From assembly GCA_037974665.1 (NCBI GenBank), contig CM075765.1, positions 58,690,247 to 58,754,246 of the forward strand: a DNA stretch of 64,000 bases, read 5' to 3'. The notes beneath the pieces were generated by a model. The model was given only the letters and a program-made list of their open reading frames with translations. It was not told where the DNA came from and made no database searches. The stretch is from Ehretia macrophylla. Its lineage: Eukaryota > Streptophyta > Magnoliopsida > Boraginales > Ehretiaceae. The translations under genes were made by a program, and so were the position numbers. Shown in pieces: positions 26,375-36,987 of the stretch (positions are counted from its first letter, which is position 1; each line of letters opens with the position of its first letter).

Positions 26375-26399
26375 TGAGTATACACAACATGTATACTCA
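26375..26399 (-). promoter_or_regulatory. LTR hairpin, B right LTR
   Basis: Perfect 9-base arms TGAGTATAC (26375-26383) and GTATACTCA (26391-26399) surround a 7-base loop. On the minus strand an ATTTCAG acceptor-like site ends 21 bases further. Confidence 0.6.
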
Positions 26400-27021
26400 G
26401 TGAGGGCGAGACAGCTATCGAATTGGAGAGAAAGAAAGTCGTGCAATGCAAATTAGGCAGTTAAGCAATATAGCTGACAATTAAGCAAACAAGACAAACA
26501 ATCAATACAATAACCATTTAATGAAACGATTAACACAACCATTCAAAGCTATACCACACTCTGAAGGCTATGGTTCACTCTTACGAGCAATATACCATTT
26601 CACGAGCGATACATCAATCTCGAGCTTGATGTTGACAACGATGACAATAAGCGCGCAACCACCTTATAACTTCAGTTTGGAAAACCGCGGGAGTAACCAT
26701 CAATTCTACGAACCAAATCTCCCTGGGAGGCAACCCAAGCGAGAAAAGGGAATAGCCACGGAGCTAGAGCAACCAACACTGGCAACCCGAGGCTACCCAG
26801 AGAGGCCCATCACTCACGCGCTGGACACTATGCAATGCAGGACTCGATACAAGATGATAAACGAGCGATAAACAAGATATCACGCATTATCAACAATTGA
26901 TAAGCATTTCAATCAACAATCAACTCTAACAAGCGTAATAAGCATTAACAAGCATTAACAAGCATTTACAATCAAATATGTAACAAGAACAACACCAACA
27001 ACATTATCAAGCAATAATAAG

Positions 27022-27140
27022 TATTCTATAGACATTATAAGCATTCTATAGGCATTATAAACATTCTATAAACATTATAAACATTCTATAAGCATTATAA
27101 ACATTCTATAGGCAATATAAGCATTCTATAGGCAATATAC
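27022..27140. repeat. 20-base tandem repeat in the B right LTR
   Basis: These are the same units as at 22187-22305, in the partner LTR. Confidence 0.8.
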
Positions 27141-29401
27141 TATGAAAACACACAAAATTCCAAAAATGTCCCATACTTTCAAAACGCGAGCCACAAGCTT
27201 TGGAAACCGACTTCGCCAATCCTCCTAGGTCACATTAAGGCACATCTAAAGACCCTGAAACCCTACTTTACCCTAGAATTCACGCAAAGTCTTGATTTTC
27301 CCCTTTGCTCGTTTGAACTACAACTATACTAACCAAACACCCAACAAATGCCATAATCACACCAAAAGTGCTTCCATGGCCTCCCGAAACAATGCCATCA
27401 TGCAAAATGAGAAAATGCTAAACTCGACCTGAATAACCTCGACTTTCACCAAAGCATATTTCTCATTTTTTTCCATTACGCAACGTAAAGAAATCATGCA
27501 TTTAGGCATTCTAGAATACCTAGCACCTTTTCACATCAACAGACAGCATAACAGCGCAACTTTATCGTTTCAAGGGTTTACTATTCATAAAATACTATTC
27601 ATTACACAATTTATATTTAAATTTCAATATTCAACCGTAAAAAATGTTAAAAAGCTATAAATACACGTTCTACAATTGCTAGGGAACATTCTTTAAGCAA
27701 TGAAACGGACAAAATAACAACCTACGGTTAAATCACAAAAATTAAAGTTTATGTTCAACATTTTCAAATGCGCAAATAACGATGAAACCCTCACCTTAGA
27801 CGCCCCTAGACGCTAGGGAAACCACGTTGGATGCCTCGGAAACCACCCCGCACAAGCTCACGCGAAGATTTGATGATTTGATGTTGAATTGTTTTTTTTT
27901 TCTTCTCTCATATTTTCGGCCCTTGCTTCTCTGTTTCAGCTCTGTTTTTTTTTTTTTTTTTTTTGCAATTTTATGCTTTAATAAGATGACAATTCAAGTC
28001 AAAAGTCAAGGCTTGGTCAATGCTCACTTAAGTTGGTCAAACTAGCCTATTTCATGCATTTTAAAGCTAAAACAAGTAACATAAATCCAATTCTAGTTAA
28101 ATATAACTTAAAACACTAAAATTAAAATACTAAATACTAGTTTTCACTATTTGTTGGGGACTAGAATTCATTTCCTAACTATCGCTCTCGAAATGCTATG
28201 CACTTTGCGACAATAAAAGAATAACGATTAAATCTCAAAGAATTTAAGAAATATATCATTTTTGAAAAGCATCATAGTTTAAAATTTACTCCGGCTTGGA
28301 GCTACTTTTCATTTAATTGAAAACCGAGTGATTTTAATACAATACAACCAAAACTGATTATTAAAATAATCAAAACAATCAAGGTAATCAATATTCATTT
28401 AAAATAATTAATTTAACTATTTCTAGAATATTTTAAAGAATTATGAAGTTGGTATTAAGCTACAAATGAAAGTTAATATAAACACATAGTCAAATACAAT
28501 TAAACCCTAACATTTAAGATGACACTTAATTAATCACAAGAGAATAAATTCAATTACAATAATTATTAGAAATAGATAATAATCTTTTAATTATTCAATA
28601 TACAACTACTAAATGCTTCCAAGAGAAATACTAAAAAAGTACAAATTGGTTGGTTTAACTAATTAAACATTTAATCAAATGCAGTCAAGTGCTATTAAAT
28701 GCATGTCAAGTTCGGGTTACCACACGGGGAGTAAGTAGTCGAACAACCACGGGGGCTTCCAACAATTATAGCTGAAATAACAAGATGGGCCGCTCGAATC
28801 CTAGAGCTGTCATTCTAATCAGAAATCAACGTCAGGTCCTGGCTATCAGAAAAAGGCAGACTGAAGTAAAGGATCACAAAATACAACACAACAAGGGGCA
28901 AACCAAGCGCTTTTGTGAAGGAAGAAGCTAATCAATCAGAATTAAGACAGGGAGGAGAGGCGAAAGAGAGATTTTCAAGCCTGCAAGCAGCAAGCAAAAA
29001 TGGCTTAAAAGCAGTTGCGCGCTAGCTTGTAGTTTAGGGGTATAGTAGGGGTACCCCTTTCGAAAACTTTTCTATAATATAAGGTAAGCTTTTTGGGACC
29101 CTAGTTTTGGAGTTTTCCCCAACCTATACCTTACTAATAAAAATGGGCTTCTCTTTTTCAGCTGCATTGTATTGCTGCATAAACAATGGATCCACTGGGC
29201 TGGATGAACAACCTTCTATCTGGCCTCTGTACCAGTAGTAGAGTGGCATGCTACTTTCAATTATAAAAAGAAGATTTAGCAAGGCAAAGGAGGAAGAAGT
29301 AGTCCCCCTTTCTCGGGTAAGCCGCCACCACATATGTAGAAAAAGAGGGAGCAGAGAAAGAGGAACAACTGTTTGACTTTGGCATATGAGGTGGCAGGTT
29401 T

Positions 29402-29472
29402 GGCTAGGTAACATAATGGAAATGTATCGGACAGCAAATCCTGGAATAACGGTTCGACCCCGTCCTTAGCCT
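29402..29472 (+). tRNA. trnC: Mitochondrial-type tRNA-Cys (GCA) relic
   Basis: Seventy-one bases beginning GGCTAGGTAACATAATGG and ending CGTCCTTAGCCT match the plant mitochondrial trnC-GCA as I remember it. The anticodon GCA sits in GGACAGCAAATCC, and the base before the anticodon is A where T is expected. The acceptor stem GGCTAGG/CCTTAGC is formed. It is a nuclear copy and is unlikely to be used. Confidence 0.8.
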
Positions 29473-30971
29473 CGTGGAGTGGTGAGCAGCACAAAACTTT
29501 AATCAATCAAATGACATAGTATTAGGGTAAGGGGGCTTTCCTTTGTTAGAAATCCACAGACAGTATTCTGGAACTTCCAAACCAAAGAAATGCAAGATGA
29601 GAAGGATCTTTTTACGTTACACTTCAATAGAATGAATTCGGTAAGGGTATAATACGCCCTATGGTCAATCGAGGGTCCTGTGCCACTTGAACTCAAATCT
29701 ATCTGACCCTCAATCCATCTTTGTCCAGCCAGCTCATAACCAAATTTTAGACCAATCTCAGGGCTGACATAAACGAATTGGTTGAGGAAAAGGAAACCTC
29801 AGCGACCAAGCACTCTTGCCCCCAAAAGCGGAGACCGAAGAACAACTAGGTTGTTGAGGACATGTCTGAAGAAGAGGTGGATGCCCTATAAGTTTACTAC
29901 CCTACCCACTAATGGACTATGAGGGAGAAGGCAAACGAAAACCGACCGAAAACCCTAACCGCTTGATTGACCCTTGAATAGTCCATTCATTAGGGTTGAG
30001 GATGGATAGAACCAATTAGAAGTGCAAGTCGCGCAAGCAAAGTTGGGAAACGGACCGCAGCGCAACGACTAAGACTCGTGTCGGAGGAGTTTTGAGCGTT
30101 AGCTACCACTCATAAAGCGGCAAGGACCTGCAACTCTCGAAGACGCCACCAACTGCCTGAAACACTATAGTAAACCCTCGCTTTACTGAATAGGTATCAC
30201 TTATTCTCTTTCAATCAACAAAATGAGAAATTGGGGAGAAAGAAAAGAAAGAGGTCTTTATTGAAGAGGCTTTGCACCTAAAATAGGACTAAGATCTAGA
30301 AGAATGGGTTAGGGCTTTCGAAAAGATGAAGATGCAAAGGGTAAAGAGTTAGTCTTTTGAACAACCAAGCTCACATAAGGATTCTAGCTCGCGCCCACTT
30401 AAAGCAGATGTAGATTCTCAGACGGGGAAAAGCATGAATGATGAGACCGGCCTAACCTAAAGAAAAGGCTTTTCCCTCTCTTAAGGGCGAATCTTGATTG
30501 ACTGACACTAAAATGGATAGAGGGTATGAAATAGACCTCAAGCACGAAATCAATGTTGACTCAACAATCATCGAGAATGGTATTACCAAGCGAGATTAAG
30601 ACCAGCCCCTTGGTAAAGTGAATCTACTTAGTAGTCGAAACTCAGAGAGACAGATAGAGAGGGGACTTTTTCCTGCTAACTCTTAGGATGAGAAGTATGT
30701 CCCTTTAGGCAATAAGAGTTCCAGCCTTTGTTGCCCCTCAGTAAAGTGAGTCTACTTAGTTAACTAGCAGGACGCGGAGATCAATTGATCAATATGAATC
30801 TCAAGAGTGGATGGTTGATTGCCACCTCCTTTTCCTAGGGGCTCTTCGGCCGGGGATAGGCTTGCTATCGTAACCCTTAACCCAGTATATGTGAAAAAGA
30901 GTGACGAACTCATTTTTTTTCAATCATAGGTTGGTCTAAAGAACGAGAGTCATCTTCCTTAAGTCCGTTGT

Positions 30972-31043
30972 TCCTTAGTAGCTCAGTGGTAGAGCAGTCG
31001 GTTGTTAACTAATTGGTCGTAGGTTCAAATCCAACTTGGGGAG
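30972..31043 (+). tRNA. trnN: Mitochondrial-type tRNA-Asn (GTT) relic
   Basis: Seventy-two bases, TCCTTAGTAGCTCAGTGG to CAACTTGGGGAG, with anticodon GTT in TTGTTAACT. Compared with the plant trnN-GUU I remember (TCCTCAGTAGCTCAG...), about seven bases differ. All but one are C-to-T or G-to-A, and some weaken the stems. It is a decayed copy of the plastid-like trnN found in plant mitochondria. Confidence 0.82.
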
Positions 31044-31871
31044 AATTTTGAGTTATCATTTTTCTAACCTAGCGACCCATGTCCATCTCCTTTGTTTCTA
31101 AACTAGCAGAATCGTGGGACGTCAAAAGTGGAAAGTTGATTGTTGGTTTTTATTCCTCACTCTCGTATAGGTGAAGTTGGTTTGTTTAATTCTTCGGGAA
31201 AATAAGGATCCACTGGGAAGACTGGACTAGTATCTTCATTAGCTAGAAGCAATTAGTCTCTACTAGCCTCATTCAAAGAACGAACAAGAAAAGGGTTACT
31301 GTTTAGGTAGGATAGATGGATGTAGCCCAATGGCTAAAGCTCTGCCAGCTTCTTGTAGACGAAACTCTTTTCTCTTTTGGCTTCGAGTTGTTTTTGGGTG
31401 GGATGGTTGAATTTTTCTTCGCCACAAGTGGCAACGAAGTTCTTGGTAATTAGCAAGGGGGAAGGAAGATCTCCACTCATTTCATTTATTCAGTGCCTAC
31501 GGTGAGGTGCAACCTATAACAAATAAATGGGGAAAAGCTTGCTTTGCTTGCTGTAGCCCTATTTTAGTATATTAGGCTTGGTAAGCATAAGCTATTTAAT
31601 TTAAGTAGGCTCGTAACTTTGCCAAAAGCGACAAAGAGGGGCTGGGGAAGGCCAATGACTATATGAGGGAGAAGCTATCATAGAAGTTTGACCCCATGCT
31701 TTACAGATATTGTTATGAACTGACTAAATGACTAGATTCTCCCGGAACACTAGCTAAGCTAATAGTCCTAGTTCCCTTCAATTAAATCTATCAAAAATCT
31801 TTTTGATTGATTCAGGGCACTGCCCCCTTCTTAGAATTAGAACCCATTGAGGGGGGCTTCGGCCAGAGAAG

Positions 31872-31954
31872 GGGAGAGTGGCCGAGTGGTTAAAAGCGAT
31901 AGACTGTAAATCTATTGAAGTTTTTCTACGTAGGTTCGAATCCTTCCTGTTTGT
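31872..31954 (+). tRNA. trnY: Mitochondrial-type tRNA-Tyr (GTA) relic
   Basis: GGGAGAGTGGCCGAGTGG opens the gene, and anticodon GTA lies in ACTGTAAATC. The long variable arm and GGTTCGAATCC T-loop are present. The 3' acceptor strand reads CTGTTTG instead of the expected CTCTCCC, so the acceptor stem no longer forms and the copy is a pseudogene. Confidence 0.82.
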
Positions 31955-32371
31955 TGTAAACTTCAAAGAAGAGAAAAGAAGCATTCGTCAGTGAAGGAAG
32001 GCCAACCGAGCAAAGCTCTTTCTTTTTTTGGTCGTGCCCTGAAGTGAAATTGTATTGTATGTTAGTTAGAGAGGTTGGTGAACTACTATGATCTATAGAT
32101 TCCCCATCTATATCCAATACCATCAAGAATAGAAGTGAGTCGCTTCCGGCTTGTCTTGTAGTCATTGTCTTTTAGCTTATGTAGTCGATGGCCTTCCTAC
32201 ACGCATGAGTCCGCCAGATTGCCTCCTTATTTAGGACGAAGCCATGCCGATACGTATGATAGGTGAATGAAAGAATCCTATTTCATAGTGCCAGGGGAGC
32301 ACAAGTTTGATCGATGATTGGAGAGGAGAGGTGGAAGAAAAGGCTCAGGATGAATTTAGGAGTCTTTGTGC

Positions 32372-32405
32372 GAGCCGTATGCGGTGAGAGTCGCATGTAT
32401 GGTAA
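32372..32405 (+). ncRNA. Group II intron domain V hairpin relic
   Basis: Thirty-four bases from GAGCCGTATGCGG fit the domain V consensus. The lower stem is CCGTA/TATGG (one G-T), the upper stem TGCGGT/GTCGCA, closed by a GAGA tetraloop of the GNRA type. Its place downstream of trnY recalls the trans-spliced nad2 intron of plant mitochondria, but I cannot recognise a nad2 exon after it, so the host gene is undecided. Confidence 0.65.
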
Positions 32406-33381
32406 TGAGTGGGGTTCATGTCTATATGTGTAGTGTGGTCCTTGGGCCTACCCACCCTATTTCTTCACAGATCGGTTTCGGGGATGTATCCACCTTGGAA
32501 AGTAAGCAATATTCCCTTTCAAATGCGTAGCGCACTCTTCGCTACGAATGTAGAAAAGTATCTTGAAATAATCGATTTAGTAGCCTGCTTTTTTTCTCTG
32601 GGTATGAACTTCTCTCTTGAAGAAGGCCTATGTTGTGGCAATTCCACACAGAGGGTATAGTTACTATAACTAATAAGAAGCATAGTAAAGTCAGTGTAGA
32701 ATAATAGAATCTCTTATTAGCTTATGAAGGATTTTATTAGCTCGACCTATAGGGAGATTAATGGACCCATTTAAACAAATTTCTAATTCCCCGTGGTAGA
32801 TGATGTGACTGTATTTGCAGCACTCAAACCTTGATATTTGTACTATATTTGCATCTTAATTTGGGAATTATTGCAATACTTTGATATTTTCGAAGCAATG
32901 TAGGATGACACAGAAAAGTGGAAAATCAGACCCAAAATAATCCAAATTGCAAGTCAAGAAGTCAAGAATGTGGAAGCACGAGAAGCAGTTGAAGAATGAA
33001 GCTCATAGAGAAGAAATTTGGCTGAAACTAGCACAAAATTGGATTCAGAGCATTGACCCAGATGATCTTAAATAGTAACCCATGTCCGTTTTTGGCAAAC
33101 CATATCCATTTTTCGGGTAGAAACAACAGTCTAAGAAAAACACAGGACTTTGTCCTGTGGGTGGCGTGATTTTAGCCAAATTCCATCGTTTGGAGGGCCA
33201 AAACAGTGAAAAACGCCTGAAGATGCTGCGGTCAACGAACCGGTCAAAGTCAAAGACAAGCTCAAGTGTTGACCAAGAATTGAAGCCCGTAGAGGAAGAA
33301 TTTGACGAAACAGAATGCGGAAACGGACTCAGAACGCCGAATAAACTTGGAATAGCATTGGTCAACTTTTTGGTCAACGCA

Positions 33382-33549
33382 TGAATAGTAGCGGTCAATG
33401 CGTGAATAGTGATGGTCAACTAGTGAACAGTAAAAACTGCATGCAGAATACGTGAATAGTAGTTGCGTGAATAGTAATCACATGAATAGTAATCGCAAGA
33501 ATAGTAGTCGAGTGAATAGTAACTACGGGAATAGTACCGCGTGAATAGT
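33382..33549 (+). repeat. TGAATAGT minisatellite
   Basis: About ten copies of TGAATAGT or one-base variants are spaced mostly 13-15 bases apart in the second half, with GGTCAA interspersed in the first half. Confidence 0.8.
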
Positions 33550-33664
33550 AGCTAAATTTTCCAATAAATAGACATCAAGCCTCTTCATTTTTTTTTACAA
33601 TTTTTGAGAGCTTTGGATATTTTTTCAATATTTTCAATTTTTGTCAAGTTAATTTTATAGTTCT

Positions 33665-33831
33665 TATTTAGGATTTTGCCTAAATAGCTATATACGGAGG
33701 AAGTCCTTCCTAGTGGCTCTTATTCAGGGGCATTCTGCCTGAATAGCTACTGTACAGCAGACATCCTAACGTTCATTTTTGAGCCTTTGCTCAAAAATAG
33801 CTCTTATTCAGGGGGAAGCTCTGCCCGAATA
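33665..33831 (+). promoter_or_regulatory. Five serial hairpins in the T LTR
   Basis: Arm pairs are TATTTAGG/CCTAAATA (33665-33672, 33679-33686), AGGAAG/CTTCCT (33698-33703, 33706-33711), TATTCAGG/CCTGAATA (33721-33728, 33738-33745), ATTTTTGAGC/GCTCAAAAAT (33775-33784, 33789-33798) and a slightly imperfect TATTCAGGG/CCCGAATA (33805-33813, 33824-33831). Four of the five end in the tag AATAGCT. Confidence 0.7.
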
Positions 33832-34729
33832 GCTATAGAATTTTTGTTCAGACTTGGAGTTCAGAAATACGCGTTCGTCAATACGGGGGAGCCTTTCTTG
33901 ACTCTCTTTTATTTGTATAAACTCGTAATTATTATGTATGAGTAGAATTCTTATCTAGGGTAGGATATTGTAAATAATGGTCTTTTAATATATGGTATCA
34001 GATTCGGATAATTAAGTTTTAATGCAATATATGACTTGTATTAATTAAGTATTGTCTTTCATACATAATGCTTTTAAGTAGATGATATGATTGCTTTATT
34101 TTTGTGTCATATATCCATGCTTTAATAGCGAATCAATAGTTTGACGACCTTAAAGATTCCAAAAGACTATAGGTAATGCTTTTAAGTAGATCATAGTTTC
34201 TAGACTAGTAAGGAGATGTTGATTACTTATGTTGAAACAGACCTTTTACACTAGGTTGCAAAGACAGATCCATACTATGGCTATACGCTCGTAGATGGAA
34301 CGGCACCTACATCAGAGTTAGTAATCAAGATTTTAATAGACTAAGATAATTGACTAGGATAATGCTTGTAGCTTAACCTCTTGTATAAAATTTAAGAATT
34401 TGGATGCCGAGCCTACATTAATTGCCTTATTTACATATCTGATCCCTAGATATTCTTCCGTATTTAGCTATTATTTAGCTTAACTTAGGCAATTTTGTTA
34501 GTTATAGTTTAGTTTACATTCTCGCACGTTATTTCAAACTATTTGCGAACTGTTACTTAAGCGCTTTAACACTTTCACACTACTTCACTAACTTAACTAA
34601 CGAGCTTCCCTGTGGATACGATTCCGCACTCTTTGCACACTACACTACAAGATCCGTGCACTTGCGGGTTATTAAAACTTGGTTATTTTGCACATATTTA
34701 TAACACATACCAAGTTGCGATCAAGTTAT

Positions 34730-34747
34730 TGGCGCCATTGCCGGGGA
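34730..34747 (+). other. Primer binding site of T (tRNA-Asp type)
   Basis: TGGCGCCATTGCCGGGGA is nearly identical to the complement of the plant tRNA-Asp 3' end, the primer typical of Tat/Athila-group gypsy elements. It stands just after the LTR. Confidence 0.8.
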
Positions 34748-35497
34748 GGCACTGTGATAACCCGAACCTGGCATGCATTTAAAGGCATCTAACCGCATTT
34801 AGTTGAGTGTTTAATTAGTTAAACATCTATTTTGCACTATTTCGAGATTTCTTCTTAAAAAAAAAAATTCAATAATTTTTATATTGATTAACTAAAGATT
34901 ATCACTTATTTTTATTGTTTATAGTAATTAGATTTATTTACTTGTGTTCGATTAAGTGCCATTTTAGATATTAGCATTTAGTTGCATCTGACTACGTGTT
35001 TATGTTAACTAATTCTCTTGTATCTTCACACTAGTTTCATAATTCATGGAAAATATTCTAGAAATAGTTAAATTAATTATTTTTAAATAAATATTGATTA
35101 TTTTGAATGTTTTGATTATTTTAGTAATCGGTTTTAATTGTCTTGCATTAAAATCAGTGGTTTCAAATAAATGAGGAAAGTAACTTCGAGCCAGAGTGAA
35201 TTTTAAACTATTCTACCATTCTACTTTTCAAAGAATTAAAGTTTTATATTATTGCTTATCACTTTATTAGCGATCGATTATGGACTGTTCGATCGTAGAA
35301 TTTCGAAAATAAGAGTTAGAGAAATATTTTTCGGATTTAGTGAAAACTGTTTTTAGCTTAATTTAACTAGTTTTAGTTGTTTTTCATTTAATTGCATTGT
35401 TTTAACTTGAATTGGATTTAATGGCATCAAAATAACTTATTTGACTATTTTTAATTAAAGTTTGAATTTGCAAAAGACCAAAATGCCCTTGTCACCT

Positions 35498-35504
35498 TAT
35501 AAAA
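35498..35504 (+). promoter_or_regulatory. TATA box of the D1 LTR
   Basis: TATAAAA lies about 745 bases into the LTR, followed by an A/C-rich leader. It is conserved in D2 (39978-39984) and D3 (44457-44463). Confidence 0.5.
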
Positions 35505-36962
35505 CAAAAAAAACAAGTCAAAATTAGCTCAAAAAAAATTCCCAAAATTCCCCCCATGTCCCCCCCAAGGCCGAGAATCACCAAGGGAAAAAAAAAGATT
35601 TTGATTTCAAATTTCTTCTACAATCTTGCATGCAACTGCTCAAGGATCGCGGCTAGGGTCTTTGCAAGCCTTCCTCTTCGATCACTGTGAGGGTTTTCAC
35701 GCTTTTGTGCATTTAAATTCGAATTTGATTTTTGTGTCAAATTTTTAGATTTGATATTTATCGCGTAATAATGCCTGTTATTGCTTGAAATAGCTTGCTT
35801 ATGGTTCGTAGAGCATTGCTTGTTTGTTATTTAGCAATTTTTATGGTTGAAAATGCGTATTTGAGATTGGGGAAGAATATGAATAGTGAATTATGAATAG
35901 TGAATTATGAATAGTAAACCCTAGAATTTCGGATTTCGATTCAAATTGCGATTGATTGATTTGGATAGGTGCCATTAGTGATAGAAGGATAAAATGTGAA
36001 ATAAAAATGGATCGGCCTTTGTTAAAATTGGGAATTAGACGAAGAAACGTAAAGGGGCCGTTTGACCAAAAGTTGACCGTGCTCGAATTAAGTTGGGGGT
36101 TTCGTAATTGAGGGCATGGAAGCACTTTTGGCGCTGTTGTGGCGTTGATTGAACGACCGGTTAGCATAGCTGTAGTTCAAACGCAGTAGGTGGACTTCCG
36201 GGTCTCGGGTGAGAAAGTGAAGTTTAGTGACATAGAAACGTGCCTTGTAGTACCTGAGTGAATGTAGTGAAATCGGTTTCCTAATCCCGTAGCTCGTTTG
36301 CTCGTAATTGTCCTTAGAAGTTGGGGTTGAATAGTGATATTTGTTGTTTTCGTGTTTGAACTGCCGTTACTTGTTTAAATGTTGTTATTGTTGCTTATTA
36401 TTGCTTGTTATGCTTGAAAAGTTAGTTGAATGCTAGTATTGATTGTGATTGCTTGTTATCTCGTTTGTTGTCACTAGTTTGTATTGTTGTGCTATCGCTC
36501 GTTTATTGCCTTGTATCGAGTCTTGCATTGCATAGTGTCTCGCGCGTGAGTGATGGGCCTCTCTGGGTAGCCTCGGGTTGCCAGTGTTGGTTGCTCTAGC
36601 TCCGCTGCTATTCCCTTTCTCGCTTGGGTTGCCTCCCAGGGAGATTTGGGTCGTAGAATTGATGGATACTTCCGGGGTATTCCAAACTGGTGTTATAAGG
36701 TGGATGCGCGCTTATTGTCATCGTTGTCAACATCAAGCTCGAGATTGATGTATCGCTCGTGAAATGGTACATTGCTCGTATGAGTGAACCATAGCTTTCA
36801 AAGTGTGGTATAGCTTTGAATGGTTGTGTTAATGCTTTCAGTAATTGCTTATTGTATTGATTATTTGTTTTGATTGCTTATTTATCAATTATATTGCTTA
36901 ACTGTCTTATTTGCATTGCACGACTTTCTTTCTCTCCAATTCGATATCTGTCTCGCCCTCAC

Positions 36963-36987
36963 TGAGTATACGTGTTGTGTATACTCA
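36963..36987 (+). promoter_or_regulatory. LTR hairpin, D1 copy
   Basis: Perfect 9-base arms TGAGTATAC (36963-36971) and GTATACTCA (36979-36987) surround a 7-base loop, 21 bases before TTTCAG. Confidence 0.6.

Larger units (their letters stand above)
17556..28724 (-). mobile_element. Element B: non-autonomous long-LTR element with nested solo LTR
   Basis: The target duplication CGGGG is exact at 17551-17555 and 28725-28729. The LTRs are about 2.96 kb (left copy, counted without S2) and 2967 bases (right copy). They begin TGTAACACCCCG and end TTACCACA on the + strand, so the element points to the minus strand. The internal region is only 1875 bases and holds a primer site and a polypurine tract but no recognisable gag or pol. 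It is therefore non-autonomous. It shares LTR blocks with S1 and D and interrupts the mitochondrial-derived segment. Confidence 0.9.
25758..28724 (-). repeat. Element B 5' LTR (intact)
   Basis: This 2967-base LTR carries a hairpin (26375-26399), a GC-rich block (about 26655-26850), a 20-base tandem repeat (27022-27140), paired ACTATTCA motifs (near 27590), a donor-like GTGAGGG on the minus strand (about 27787) and four GTCAA sites (about 27988-28040). It has the same order as the left copy. Confidence 0.88.
28725..32800. other. Right part of the mitochondrial-derived segment (NUMT)
   Basis: It holds tRNA relics in the order trnC, trnN, trnY and a group II intron domain V, an arrangement known from plant mitochondrial genomes. 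The relics carry an excess of C-to-T and G-to-A changes, as expected for methylated nuclear DNA. Between these landmarks (28730-29400, 29473-30970, 31044-31870, 31955-32370, 32410-32800) I recognise no gene. The right edge at the T element is approximate. Confidence 0.8.
32801..34723 (+). repeat. T: 5' LTR of a Tat/Athila-like element
   Basis: A stretch of about 1.92 kb with TG (32801) and CA (34723) ends is followed after six bases by a tRNA-Asp-type primer site. It contains a run of TGAATAGT units (33382-33549), TTGAC/GTCAA sites (about 33229-33420) and five hairpins in series (33665-33831). The internal region is cut off by the D insertion only 30 bases after the LTR. The left edge is inferred and no target duplication is visible. 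Confidence 0.6.

Noticed and set aside
31311-31390. Possible fourth tRNA (GATGTAGCCCAATGGCTAAAG)
   Set aside because: Only a D-arm-like stretch is present; no anticodon stem, T-arm or matching acceptor end can be drawn.
32409-32660. Open frame of 83 codons after domain V as an exon of a mitochondrial gene
   Set aside because: Its reading does not resemble nad1, nad2, nad4, nad5, nad7, ccmFc or rps3 as I remember them.
28725-32800. Plastid origin of the tRNA-bearing segment
   Set aside because: trnC and trnY are of the mitochondrial type and the trnC-trnN-trnY order is mitochondrial. trnN alone is plastid-like, as it is in many plant mitochondria.
33160-33420. Paired open frames on both strands of the T LTR as genes
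   Set aside because: They lie over W-box-like and TGAATAGT repeats within an LTR and show no domain.
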